Positions 44,855 through 55,886 of a stretch of 64,000 bases of DNA are shown here, in pieces. Source of the stretch: Macrostomum hystrix. Taxonomy: Eukaryota; Platyhelminthes; Macrostomidae. The notes beneath the pieces are model-generated. The model had not been told where the DNA came from. It did not search any database and saw only the letters and a program-made list of their open reading frames with translations. The number at the start of each line of letters is the position of its first letter. The first letter of the stretch is position 1. The stretch covers positions 4,476,001 through 4,540,000 of the forward strand of contig CATNEN010000039.1 of NCBI GenBank assembly GCA_950097015.1, given 5' to 3'. A program made the position numbers and the translations under genes.

Positions 44855-45215
44855 CTAACTTCACAGCTCAGAGTGTGCTAACTTCACAGCTCAGAGTGTG
44901 CTAACTTCACAGTTCAGAGTGTGCTAACTTCACAGCTCAGAGTGTGCTAACTTCACAGCTCAGAGTGTGCTAACTTCACAGCTCAGAGTGTGCTAACTTC
45001 ACAGCTCAGAGTGTGCTAACTTCACAGCTCAGAGTGTGCTAACTTCACAGCTCAGAGTGTGCTAACTTCACAGCTCAGAGTGTGCTAACTTCACAGCTCA
45101 GAGTGTGCTAACTTCACAGCTCAGAGTGTGCTAACTTCACAGCTCAGAGTGTGCTAACTTCACAGCTCAGAGTGTGCTAATTTCACAGTTCAGAGTGTGC
45201 TAACTTCATAGATCA
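44855..45215 (+). repeat. 23-bp repeat with branch-point and acceptor-like words
   Basis: About 16 units with core GTGTGCTAACTTCACAGCTC. Each unit holds CTAAC, a branch-point-like word, followed 3 bases later by CACAG. Copies are almost identical. The region 45216-45740 that follows is unique and featureless. Confidence 0.95.
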
Positions 45216-45744
45216 CTGTGCTCACCCATGTCACTTCATGAGAATGAATTGAGCACAATAGCCTATAAACAAGGGATCAAAGCCAGTGTCTACCTGAGCA
45301 CACTCTGAGCACAGGTAGCTGGTTGGATGCAGGTGAATGTTAAGCTCATATCTCAGCCATGTGAGTGGGGGCTTGTATTGACAAATACTCGGTTTCACTA
45401 ACCTAACTGCTTGTCTCTGTTTACTTTGCGATATAAACCCAACGCAATAGGCTCACATTCAATGATTTTGCAGTTGAGTCACCATGTTGATTATCAAAAC
45501 TAAACAAACAGTTACTAATGATTGATAACCCCAATTGTCTGTGAGGATTAAAAGTTGGATTTTTTAAAACTTTCTAAAACCCAATTGAATGGACAATTTA
45601 CTAGCGGATAGAAACTTTTTTTGCCAATAACGAATATGTTTTTGCCCCGACAAACCTGATCACAGACTTCTATCGAGTAACATCTGTATCTCCTCAGCTC
45701 TCTCTTTAATGTCCGATCATGCATGCTTCCTCAGTTTCTCTTTC

Positions 45745-47515
45745 CTGTCCTCTCTCCTCTCTCCTCTCTCCCCTCTACTATCTCCTCTCTCCTCTCTCCT
45801 CTCTACTCTCTCCTCTCTCCCCTCTCCTCTCTCCTCTCTCCTCTCTCCTCTCTCCTCTCTACTCTCTCCTCTCTCCCCTCTCCTCTCTCCTCTCTCCTCT
45901 CTACTCTCTCCTCTCTCCTCTCTCCTCTCTACTCTCTACTCTCTACTCTCTCCTCTCTACTCTCTCCTCTCTACTCTCTACTCTCTCCTCTCTCCTCTCT
46001 CCTCTCTCCTCTCTCCTCTCTCCTCTCTACTCTCTCCTCTCTCCTCTCTCCTCTCTACTCTCTACTCTCTACTCTCTCCTCTCTCCTCTCTCCACTCTAT
46101 TCTCTCCTCTCTCCTCTCTCCTCTCTCCTCTCTACTCTCTCCTCTCTCCTCTCTCCCCTCTCCTCTCTCCTCTCTCCTCTCTACTCTCTACTCTCTACTC
46201 TCTCCTCTCTCCTCTCTCCTCTCTACTCTCTACTCTCTCATCTCTCATCTCTACTATCTCCTCTCTCGTCTCTCCTCTCTCCTCTCTACTCTCTCATCTC
46301 TCATCTCTACTATCTCCTCTCTCCTCTCTACTCTCTCCTCTCTACTCTCTCCTCTCTCATCTCTCATCTCTCATCTCTCATCTCTCCTCTCTCCCCTCTC
46401 CTCTCTCCTCTCTCCCCTCTCCTCTCTCCTCTCTCCACTCTATTCTCTCCTCTCTCCTCTCTCCTCTCTCCTCTCTACTCTCTCCTCTCTCCTCTCTCCT
46501 CTCTCCTCTCTACTCTCTACTCTCTACTCTCTCCTCTCTTCTCTCTCCTCTCTACTCTCTCCTCTCTCATCTCTCATCTCTACTATCTCCTCTCTCGTCT
46601 CTCCTCTCTCCTCTCTACTCTCTCATCTCTCATCTCTACTATCTCCTCTCTCCTCTCTACTCTCTCCTCTCTACTCTCTCCTCTCTCATCTCTCATCTCT
46701 CATCTCTCCTCTCTCCCCTCTCCTCTCTCTTCTCTCCCCTCTCCTCTCTCCTCTCGCCTCTCTATTCTCTCCTCTCTCCTCTCTACTCTCTCATCTCTCA
46801 TCTCTACTATCTCATCTCTCGTCTCTCCTCTCTCCCGTCTCCTCTCTCCTCTCTCCTCTCTCCTATCTCCTCTCTCCTCTCTACTCTCTACTCTCTACTC
46901 TCTCCTCTCTCCTCTCTCCTCTCTACTCTCTACTCTCTCATCTCTCATCTCTACTATCTCCTCTCTCCCCTCTCCTCTCTCCTCTCTCCTCTCTATTCTC
47001 TACTCTCTACTCTCTCCTCTCTTCTCTCTCCTCTCTACTCTTTCCTCTCTCATCTCTCATCTCTACTATCTCCTCTCTCGTCTCTCCTCTCTCCTCTCTA
47101 CTCTCTCATCTCTCATCTCTACTATCTCCTCTCTCGTCTCTCCTCTCTCCTCTCTACTCTCTCATCTCTCATCTCTACTATCTCCTCTCTCCTCTCTACT
47201 CTCTACTCTCTCCTCTCTACTCTCTCCTTTCTCATCTCTCATCTCTCATCTCTCCTCTCTCCCCTCTCCTCTCTCTTCTCTCCCCTCTCCTCTCTCCTCT
47301 CGCCTCTCTATTCTCTCCTCTCTCCTCTCTACTCTCTCATCTCTCATCTCTACTATCTCATCTCTCGTCTCTCCTCTCTCCCGTCTCCTCTCTCCTCTCT
47401 CCTCTCTCCTATCTCCTCTCTCCTCTCTACTCTCCCCTTTCTCCTCTCTACTCTCTCATCTCTCATCTCTACTATCTCCTCTCTCCTCTGTCCTCTCTCG
47501 TCTCTCCTCTCAAAT
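45745..47515 (+). repeat. 7-bp polypyrimidine repeat, 1.77 kb
   Basis: About 250 units of CTCTCCT/CTCTACT/CTCTCAT. All three plus frames are open for about 675 codons because the unit has no stops. Rare-variant strings (CGCCTCTCTATTCTC at 46755 and 47301; CATCTCTACTATCTC blocks) recur at offsets that are multiples of 7, such as 483 and 546 bp, so long segments were copied. Confidence 0.96.
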
Positions 47516-47782
47516 TTCAACTCTCTCTTCTCTGCCCTCGCGTCCCTCCTCCTTTTTGCCTCTCTACTCAATATTTTCTCTCCCCTCCTTTCTCCTCTCC
47601 ATGTTTCCCCATGTCACTCAAAATGTTCTTTCTTCTCTCACCTTGGCCCTCTTTACAGTCCTGTCCGTCATTCTGTTCCCTCGCTTTCTCAGCGCATCCC
47701 CATCAAAAGCATGGTTACTATCCAGTGCCTCCTTAGGCTTCAATAGGGACAGCAACGCCAGTTAAAAGGCGTCTCACCGCAG

Positions 47783-48025
47783 CTGCGCCAAGGCCATTAT
47801 CTCGTATCAAAAACTTCACACTATGCAGACAGAATCAACGCACGAATGGATAACGAAGACGGACAAAGGAGGAGTCCGCAGATAGTGATAGAGGACTGGA
47901 GGAAGGAACGAAGCTGTTTAGCGATGCTAAGTAACGGAGCGAGCGACTCGCTGCTCGTTGCCTCGAGCAGTGCTCAATTCTACACCGAAGCGAATGCGAA
48001 CTGGGCAGTGGAGAGTTGGGAATGA
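47783..48025 (+). CDS. Unassigned open frame, up to 81 codons
   Basis: Plus frame open from just after CACCGCAG (a possible 3' splice site) to TGA at 48023-48025; the first ATG is at 47846 (59 aa, MDNEDGQRRSPQIVIEDWRK). Composition is balanced and charged, unlike the repeats around it (AEANANWAVESWE-like end, without low complexity). I recognise no family. It could be a terminal exon, an element fragment or chance. The rest of 47516-48190 shows nothing. Confidence 0.2.
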   Translation: MRQGHYLVSKTSHYADRINARMDNEDGQRRSPQIVIEDWRKERSCLAMLSNGASDSLLVASSSAQFYTEANANWAVESWE

Positions 48026-48194
48026 GAAAGGCACAAGCCGGAATTGCATTATGGCACACTCCGATACCATGTTCACAGTTTGGCTGAATTATTGGCTTGA
48101 GTTTCACCACCCTTTGGGATATGATTTCAGGATATTGTAACTAGGATGTTCTGTGTGTCATAACAACAGGTCGGTGACAGAGTGGAGGAAGTAC

Positions 48195-48655
48195 AGAGGG
48201 AGAGAGCGAGAGGGAGAGAGGGAGAGGGAAAGGGAGAGGGAGAGAGGGAGAGGGAGAGGGAGAGGGAGAGGGAGAGGGAGAGGGAGAGGGAGAGGGAAAG
48301 AGGGAGAGGGAGAGGGAAAGAGAAAGAGGGAGGGAGAGAGGGAGAGAGAGGGAGAGGGAGAGAGGGAGAGGGAGAGGGAAAGAGGGAGAGGGAGAGGGAA
48401 AGAGGGAGAGGGAGAGAGGGAGAGAGAGAGGGAGAGAGAGAGGGAAGGAGAGAGAGGGAGAGGAAAGGAGAGAGAGGGAGAGGGAAGGAGAGAGAGGGAG
48501 AGGGAAGGAGAGAGAGGGAGAGGGAAGGAGAGAGGGGGAGAGAGAGGAGAGAGAGGGAGAGGGAGAGAGAGGGAGAGGGAGTGAGAGAGAGGGAGAGAGA
48601 GGGAGAGAGAGGGAGAGGGAAGGAGAGAGAGGGAGAGGGAGAGGGAGGGATGCAG
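48195..48655 (+). repeat. GAGAGG/GAGGGA purine microsatellite
   Basis: 460 bp of GAGAGGGAGAGGGA with GGAAAG and GGAAGGAG variants, nearly all purine on the plus strand. Several long frames on both strands are compositional. Confidence 0.95.
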
Positions 48656-49395
48656 AGAGAGCTCAGGCAATAGTCTTGAGATTACATAACGCAGTGGGCA
48701 ATGATGGTGAAAGTGATAGAGAATGAGAAGTGTGAGAATGGGCAGCGGAAGTCTCAGAGCAGCTATCCAGCCGGTCAGGCATGCAGGGCAGCGCACTGGT
48801 TTCGCATCGCAGTGAGAGGGGTTACACACGTAATATTAGCTCATGACACTATAGGGGTTTGCCTCAATCCAATGAGAATAGGACTCAGGCACTCGCTGCT
48901 GTTGTTGTGTCGCATCAGCTCAGTCTGAGGGTGGGGCCAGTGTGGCCAAATTCCGCCAATTCTCAACTCACCCCACGCCTTTTACCTTTTGTGCTGTCTG
49001 TCTGAGCAGGATTCTCAATGTGGCTCTCACTGAGACCCACTTCAGGGTTAGTGTCAATTACATGTGTGAAGTTCACTAGTTTGAGCACAGCAGAGTAGCA
49101 GAGCCGCAATTCCCCCCACACAGTCTGTAGGAATGAATTTTCTCATTTAATTTAATATAGGAAAAAACTGAAAACTATAAATATGGCCCTAGGGGAGGCA
49201 TTCAAATAACCACTTTCATTATCATGTTTCTGCTTCTTCAGAAAATTCTGGCAGACGGAGTGGTCAGAAAAAAATTGTTTTCTAACTTTTCTTGAGTTGC
49301 AAAAAAAGTTAGGATCGGTTGAGATAGAAAAAATATAAATCAATTATCCAGATTTTTTTGCATTTTCCGGGCATTAGGTTCTTATTAAAATACTT
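48656..49395. other. Intergenic sequence with a weak SINE-like segment
   Basis: At 48770-48930, GGGCAGCGCACTGGTTTCGC is tRNA-A-box-like, but no good B box follows, so I do not call a SINE. The rest, AT-rich from 49140, shows no gene. Confidence 0.4.
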
Positions 49396-49399
49396 AACT

Positions 49400-50015
49400 G
49401 ATTCACAATGGATTGCTAGTCTATGCGATTGACCCACAATGGATTGCTAGTCTATGCGACTAACTCACAATGGATTGCTAGTCTATGCGATTGACTCACA
49501 ATGGATTGCTAGTCTATGCGATTGACTCACAATGGATTGCTAGTCTATGCGATTGACTCACAATGGATTGCTAGTCTATGCGATTGACTCACAGTGGATT
49601 GCTAGTCTATGCAATTAACTCACAGTGGATTGCTAGTCTATGCTATTGACTTACAATGGATTGCTAGTCTATGCAATTAACTCACAATGGATTGCTAATC
49701 TATGCTTTTGATTTGCAATGGATTGCTAGTCTACGCGATTGACTTACAGTGGATTGCTAGTCTATGCAATTAACTCACAATGGATTGCTAATCTATGCTA
49801 TTGACTTACAATGGATTGCTAGTCTATGCTATTGACTTACAATGGATTGCTAGTCTATGCGATTGACTCGCACTGGATTGCTAGTCTATGCTTTTGATTT
49901 GCAATGGATTGCTAGTCTACGCGATTGACTCACAGTGGATTGCTAATCTATGCTATTGACTTACAATGGATTGCTAGTCTATGCGATTGACTCGCACTGG
50001 ATTGCTAATCTATCA
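49400..50015 (+). repeat. 31-bp repeat, about 20 copies, several with TGACTCA
   Basis: Units of 31 bp (starts 49501 and 49532), core ATGGATTGCTAGTCTATGCG. The remaining part varies: ATTGACTCACA in about six units, ATTAACTCACA, ATTGACTTACA or TTTGATTTGCA in others. Stops occur in all frames. The 50016-50650 segment that follows is unique; no gene seen. Confidence 0.95.
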
Positions 50016-50657
50016 GATAAGGTCCAAAGCAACAGGCTGGCCCCAGAAACAGTTGCACTAACTCCAGTTTTCTCCCAGAGTTTTCTCTGCTCTTCCCAAT
50101 TATAATTTTTCCCAGTCTATCGCGGCTTTTAATGAGCAGTGTGAGCAACTGGCAAGCGGAATTGGGCGATTGGGATATTTGCCAAACTGGCAGACGAGAA
50201 GAAATTGAGAGCGATGGCGGAGTGAGAGTGAGTTGGCAGAAAGGGGCTGAAACCACCAACTGAGCCTACCGTGCTCGAAGCAGTGGGAAAAGAAAGAAAA
50301 TGGGAGAAAGAGACCTCGGCAGACAGGACTGGGCTCGATTCCTTACATCCCCATTTCCCCATTGCTAAGCTGCCTGTCAGTTGGTTGTCGGCAGCATCCC
50401 GCGGGGCAAACACTGACGCAATTACCTCTGCGTAAATATTGGCGGAGGCGAGGAGGCTGCGGGTCGATGCCACGACTGGCTTCTTGCAGCTGAGTGCGAT
50501 CATGGGGCCTACTCATGGATGGGGTGTTTTTGCGCGTGTGAGCGTGTCTGGCTATGCTTGACTGGGCTATCAGTTGCCGCTGCACACACTGCATATCTCT
50601 CTGCTGATTGCAATCTTGACGACTTCAAAAGCTCTCTCTACTGCCTGTTGCTGTCTG

Positions 50658-51476
50658 TTGGGATCACTCTCTGTACTGTCTGTTGGGATCACTCTCTGTA
50701 CTGTCTGTTGGGATCACTCTCTGTACTGTCTGTTGGGATCACTCTCTGTACTGTCTGTTGGGATCACTCTCTGTACTGTCTGTTGGGATCACTCTCTGTA
50801 CTGTCTGTTGGGATCACTCTCTGTACTGTCTGTTGGGATCACTCTCTGTACTGTCTGTTGGGATCACTCTCTGTACTGTCTGTTGGGATCACTCTCTGTA
50901 CTGTCTGTTGGGATCACTCTCTGTACTGTCTGTTGGGATCACTCTCTGTACTGTCTGTTGGGATCACTCTCTGTACTGTCTGTTGGGATCACTCTCTGTA
51001 CTGTCTGTTGGGATCACTCTCTGTACTGTCTGTTGGGATCACTCTCTGTACTGTCTGTTGGGATCACTCTCTGTACTGTCTGTTGGGATCACTCTCTGTA
51101 CTGTCTGTTGGGATCACTCTCTGTACTGTCTGTTGGGATCACTCTCTGTACTGTCTGTTGGGATCACTCTCTGTACTGTCTGTTGGGATCACTCTCTGTA
51201 CTGTCTGTTGGGATCACTCTCTGTACTGTCTGTTGGGATCACTCTCTGTACTGTCTGTTGGGATCACTCTCTGTACTGTCTGTTGGGATCACTCTCTGTA
51301 CTGTCTGTTGGGATCACTCTCTGTACTGTCTGTTGGGATCACTCTCTGTACTGTCTGTTGGGATCACTCTCTGTACTGTCTGTTGGGATCACTCTCTGTA
51401 CTGTCTGTTGGGATCACTCTCTGTACTGTCTGTTGGGATCACTCTCTGTACTGTCTGTTGGGATCACTCTGTCTGT
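50658..51476 (+). repeat. 25-bp repeat, about 33 apparently identical copies
   Basis: Core TGTTGGGATCACTCTCTGTA plus CTGTC. I see no substitution across about 800 bp, so the sequence printout repeats every 300 bases. All plus frames are open through three copies (75 bp), giving spurious 289-339-codon frames. Confidence 0.97.
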
Positions 51477-52450
51477 TATCTGTTGGGATTTTTCTCAATT
51501 TGCATTTCTCAGTTTTCTAAAAATGCTTTCAAGAAGATTGCCTGCAGTTTAATTCGCTTTTGTACTCAAAGAAAATTAATGGAAAATTATTAATGCAATC
51601 GATTATAAACAAAAAACAGACTCAACAGCTTCGCAAGACACGCAAATCCGACATTTTTTAAAACAAAAAATGGCAGCGATTCAATTTTACATAAAAATAG
51701 CTACAGATTCTGCTGATGCGGGTTAATCTCACACAAGCAATTGGCTGCTGACACAAGTGTTTTGTCTGCTGCCTTTTTTCGCACTTCCTCAGATCCAGAA
51801 CACACGCGCACACACGCACATAATGTAAAGGTGGATTTGCAATTAAACAATCTGATGAGTGAAGTGGCAGATAAGGTAAGGAAAATGAAAAGGAAGTGAA
51901 TTGAAGAGGAAGCGAAGGGGGTTGGGGAGTTTTTAAGGCAATAATAAGTCTTATTGCTCAAGCCGTCTGCTCAGTCAGAGGGCTGCCGAGATTCGCGATT
52001 CTCCTAAGCCATTTCGATCTTAAATAATCTTTTTACGATTTCCCCTGTCAAACTGTCATTTTACTGTGTTGCCCCTTCCTCCACTATTGGGATTTCGCAA
52101 GCAAAGATTTATCCTCGTGAAAGCAATTAGAATAAATTTTGAAGAAGAAATTCAACACCTCGGCTGTTGAGTAGACTTAATCACATCCGGTGTGAGAAGA
52201 CACCATTTCCCCTTTCACACAGAGCAGATTTCAGCCCAGAACGGGCTATCAAATGGGGAAAATTGGCATGCCTCGCTCAATCGGATTCCGCATGGAAACC
52301 GTGAGACATCGACTGCTTGAGTAGCTAGACTCCAACCCCCTCTGCCCTGTGACTCACAGCAGGGCGTTCTAATATTTATCAATCCGGGGAGACTCCGGCA
52401 GCAGACTATCAGAAATTGACCTGCCAAGCAAACAGGGCGGCGCGGACAAC
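51477..52450. other. Intergenic unique sequence
   Basis: AT-rich then mixed sequence. I see no exon, RNA gene or element. Confidence 0.5.
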
Positions 52451-52454
52451 TCGA

Positions 52455-53122
52455 GATGGATGAGCAGAGATGAGATGGATGAGCAGGGATGAGATGGATG
52501 AGCAGGGATGAGATGGATGAGCAGGGATGAGATGGATGAGCAGGGATGAGATGGATGAGCAGGGATGAGAGGGATGAGATGGATGAGCAGGGATGAGATG
52601 GATGAGCAGGGATGAGATGGATGAGCAGGGATGAGATGGATGAGCAGGGATGAGATGGATGAGCAGGGATGAGATGGATGAGCAGGGATGAGAGGGATGA
52701 GATGGATGAGATGGATGAGCAGGGATGAGATGGATGAGCAGGGATGAGAGGGATGAGATGGATGAGCAGGGATGAGATGGATGAGCAGGGATGAGATGGA
52801 TGAGCAGGGATGAGATGGATGAGCAGGGATGAGAGGGATGAGATGGATGAGCAGGGATGAGATGGATGAGCAGGGATGAGATGGATGAGCAGGGATGAGA
52901 TGGATGAGCAGGGATGAGATGGATGAGCAGGGATGAGATGGATGAGCAGGGATGAGATGGATGAGCAGGGATGAGATGGATGAGCAGGGATGAGATGGAT
53001 GAGCAGGGATGAGATGGATGAGCAGGGATGAGATGGATGAGCAGGGATGAGATGGATGAGCAGGGATGAGATGGATGAGCAGGGATGAGATGGATGAGCA
53101 GGGATGAGATGGATGAGCAGGG
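52455..53122 (+). repeat. 19-bp repeat
   Basis: About 35 copies of GATGGATGAGCAGGGATGA, interrupted by short GAGGGATGAGATGGATGA variants at 52566, 52690 and 52746 and near 52830. Frames on the minus strand are open. The spacer 53123-53545 is unique and featureless. Confidence 0.96.
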
Positions 53123-53549
53123 TAAATGAGGCAACTACCAGTGATTCTATGGCTAGCATAAGCCTGTTCTGGAGTGATTTTGAGCAACATTTACTTCACA
53201 TTTCAAGTCTAGGATAATAGTGGGAATCCAGAGCTTTGATTTACAATTATTGGTTGGCCGCCAAGGCCAGCTGATTTTAAATTGGGATTGGGATCTAAGC
53301 TGTAGCGCACGAAATATTACAAAGTGATTTCAAACCCAGATTTCAGCCAAGTGTACTCAGTATTGGTTCGATTCGACAAATGTCTTGCATGATTGCATTC
53401 GCTTCTCGCAACACTTTTGTCTGCCTGATCCATTTATGTAGCGGACTGAAACAATCAACTCCCTCTGCATTCGGCACAATATCCCTTCTAGAAAGCCTAA
53501 CCTATTCCAGACTTTGAAAAGGGGTATAGAAGTGATTTAGAAAAGTATG

Positions 53550-54850
53550 AGAATGGGAGAGAGATTGATAGGAATGGGAGAGAGATTGATAGGAATGGGA
53601 GAGAGGTTGATAGGAATGGGAGAGAGGTTGATAGGAATGGGAGAGAGATTGATAGGAATGGGAGAGAGATTGATAGGAATGGGAGAGAGGTTGATAGGAA
53701 TGGGAGAGAGATTGATAGGAATGGGAGAGAGGTTGATAGGAATGGGAGAGAGATTGATAGGAATGGGAGAGAGATTGATAGGAATGGGAGAGAGGTTGAT
53801 AGGAATGGGAGAGAGATTGATAGGAATGGGAGAGAGATTGATAGGAATGGGAGAGAGATTGATAGGAATGGGAGAGAGGTTGATAGGAATGGGAGAGAGG
53901 TTGATAAGAATGGGAGAGAGGTTGATTAGAATGGGAGAGAGGTTAATAGGAATGGAAGAGAGGTTGATAGGAATGGGAGAGAGATTGATAGGAATGGGAG
54001 AGAGGTTGATAGGAATGGGAGAGAGATTGATAGGAATGGGAGAGAGGTTGATAGGAATGGGAGAGAGATTGATAGGAATGGGAGAGAGGTTGATAGGAAT
54101 GGGAGAGAGGTTGATAAGAATGGGAGAGAGGTTGATTAGAATGGGAGAGAGGTTAATAGGAATGGAAGAGAGGTTGATAGGAATGGGAGAGAGATTGATA
54201 GGAATGGGAGAGAGGTTGATAGGAATGGGAGAGAGATTGATAGGAATGGGAGAGAGGTTGATAGGAATGGGAGAGAGGTTGATAGGAATGGGAGAGAGAT
54301 TGATAGGAATGGGAGAGAGGTTGATAGGAATGGGAGAGAGGTTGATAGGAATGGGAGAGAGGTTGATTAGAATGGGATAGAGGTTAATAGGAATGGGAGA
54401 GAGATTGATAGGAATGGGAGAGAGATTGATAGGAATGGGAGAGAGGTTGATAGGAATGGGAGAGAGATTGATAGGAATGGGAGAGAGATTGATAGGAATG
54501 GGAGAGAGGTTGATAGGAATGGGAGAGAGATTGATAGGAATGGGAGAGAGGTTGATAGGAATGGGAGAGAGGTTGATAGGAATGGGAGAGAGATTGATAG
54601 GAATGGGAGAGAGATTGATAGGAATGGGAGAGAGGTTGATAGGAATGGGAGAGAGATTGATAGGAATGGGAGAGAGGTTGATAGGAATGGGAGAGAGATT
54701 GATAGGAATGGGAGAGAGATTGATAGGAATGGGAGAGAGGTTGATAGGAATGGGAGAGAGATTGATAGGAATTGGAGAGAGATTGATAGGAATGGGAGAG
54801 AGATTGATAGGAATGGGAGAGAGGTTGATAGGAATGGGAGAGGGGCAGTA
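53550..54850 (+). repeat. 21-bp repeat with a two-state site and a 210-bp higher-order duplication
   Basis: About 62 units with core GGGAGAGAGATTGATAGGAA, each being either GAGATTG or GAGGTTG at one site. A distinctive string (TTGATAAGAATGGG, TTGATTAGAATGGG, TTAATAGGAATGGA) occurs at 53901 and again at 54111, exactly ten units later, and partly near 54364. One plus frame (MGERLIG) and one minus frame (SPIPINL) are open throughout. Confidence 0.96.
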
Positions 54851-55329
54851 TGGAACGGGAATATAAGGTCTAGGATCAGAAGTTAAACTGGACTGAAGCC
54901 GAAGCTTGGACAAGAAAAATTTAGCTGCAAAAGGGTTTCGTTTCGAACCTGACAGTTTCCGGCACGCAAAGGCCGCCTAGACTCAGTTGAGCAGTTGAGC
55001 AGTTGAGCAGTGCTGATGGTACTATGGATCGCGCGCTAATTTTCCTGAGCACAGAAGCTGGCGAATTTCAGTCGGGTGCTAATCAGGCTGGCCCAACTTA
55101 CTCGAATATTTATTTGATCATGGCTTTCAAGCTGATTGCAGCAGTCACGAATGTGATATGGCATCATTGGTCATTCATGTCTGCTTTGGGACGATATGGG
55201 TCTACTAGTAGATTTTTAATGCATGCCCTGTCTGTTGTTGTCTATTTATTTTTATTTAAGCCTTCTTTTCTTTCTTGCTTTCTAATCTCGATCAAAGTTA
55301 TTGGCGTCAATTTCCACTTCAAAATATTC
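54851..55329. other. Intergenic unique sequence
   Basis: Holds three copies of CAGTTGAG at about 54984-55008. The plus frame from 55003 enters the next array and looks like chance. Confidence 0.45.
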
Positions 55330-55886
55330 TTACTCTCCAATCACTCTCCCATCACTCTCCCATCACTCTCCCATCACTCTCCCATCACTCTCCCATCAAT
55401 CTCCCGTCACTCTTCCATCACTCTCCCGTCACTCTTCCATCACTCTCCCATCACTCTCCCATCACTCTTCCGTCACTCTTCCATCACTCTCCCGTCACTC
55501 TCCCATCACTCTCCCATCACTCTCCCGTCACTCTCCCGTCACTCTTCCATCACTCTTCCATCACTCTCCCATCACTCTCCCGTCACTCTTCCATCACTCT
55601 CCCGTCACTCTCCCATCACTCTCCCGTCACTCTCCCATCACTCTCCCATCACTCTCCCATCACTCTCCCATCACTCTCCCATCACTCTCCCATCACTCTC
55701 ACATCACTCTCCCATCACTCTCCCATCACTCTCACATCACTCTCCCATCACTCTCCCATCACTCTCACATCACTCTCCCATCACTCTCCCATCACTCTCC
55801 CATCACTCTCACATCACTCTCCCGTCACTTTACCATCACTCTCCCATCACTCTCCCATCACTCTCCCATCACTCTCCCATCACTTA
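55330..55886 (+). repeat. 11-bp pyrimidine-rich repeat
   Basis: About 50 copies of CTCCCATCACT with CTTCCATCACT, CTCCCGTCACT and CTCACATCACT variants. Frames recur every 33 bp and lack stops. Confidence 0.96.

Noticed and set aside
45709-47765. Three overlapping plus-strand frames of about 675-680 codons
   Set aside because: All three frames of one strand are open because the 7-bp CT repeat contains no stop in any frame; no non-repeat protein domain is attached.
48770-48930. Possible SINE between satellites
   Set aside because: A-box-like text only, no B box and no match to the two SINE families in the window.
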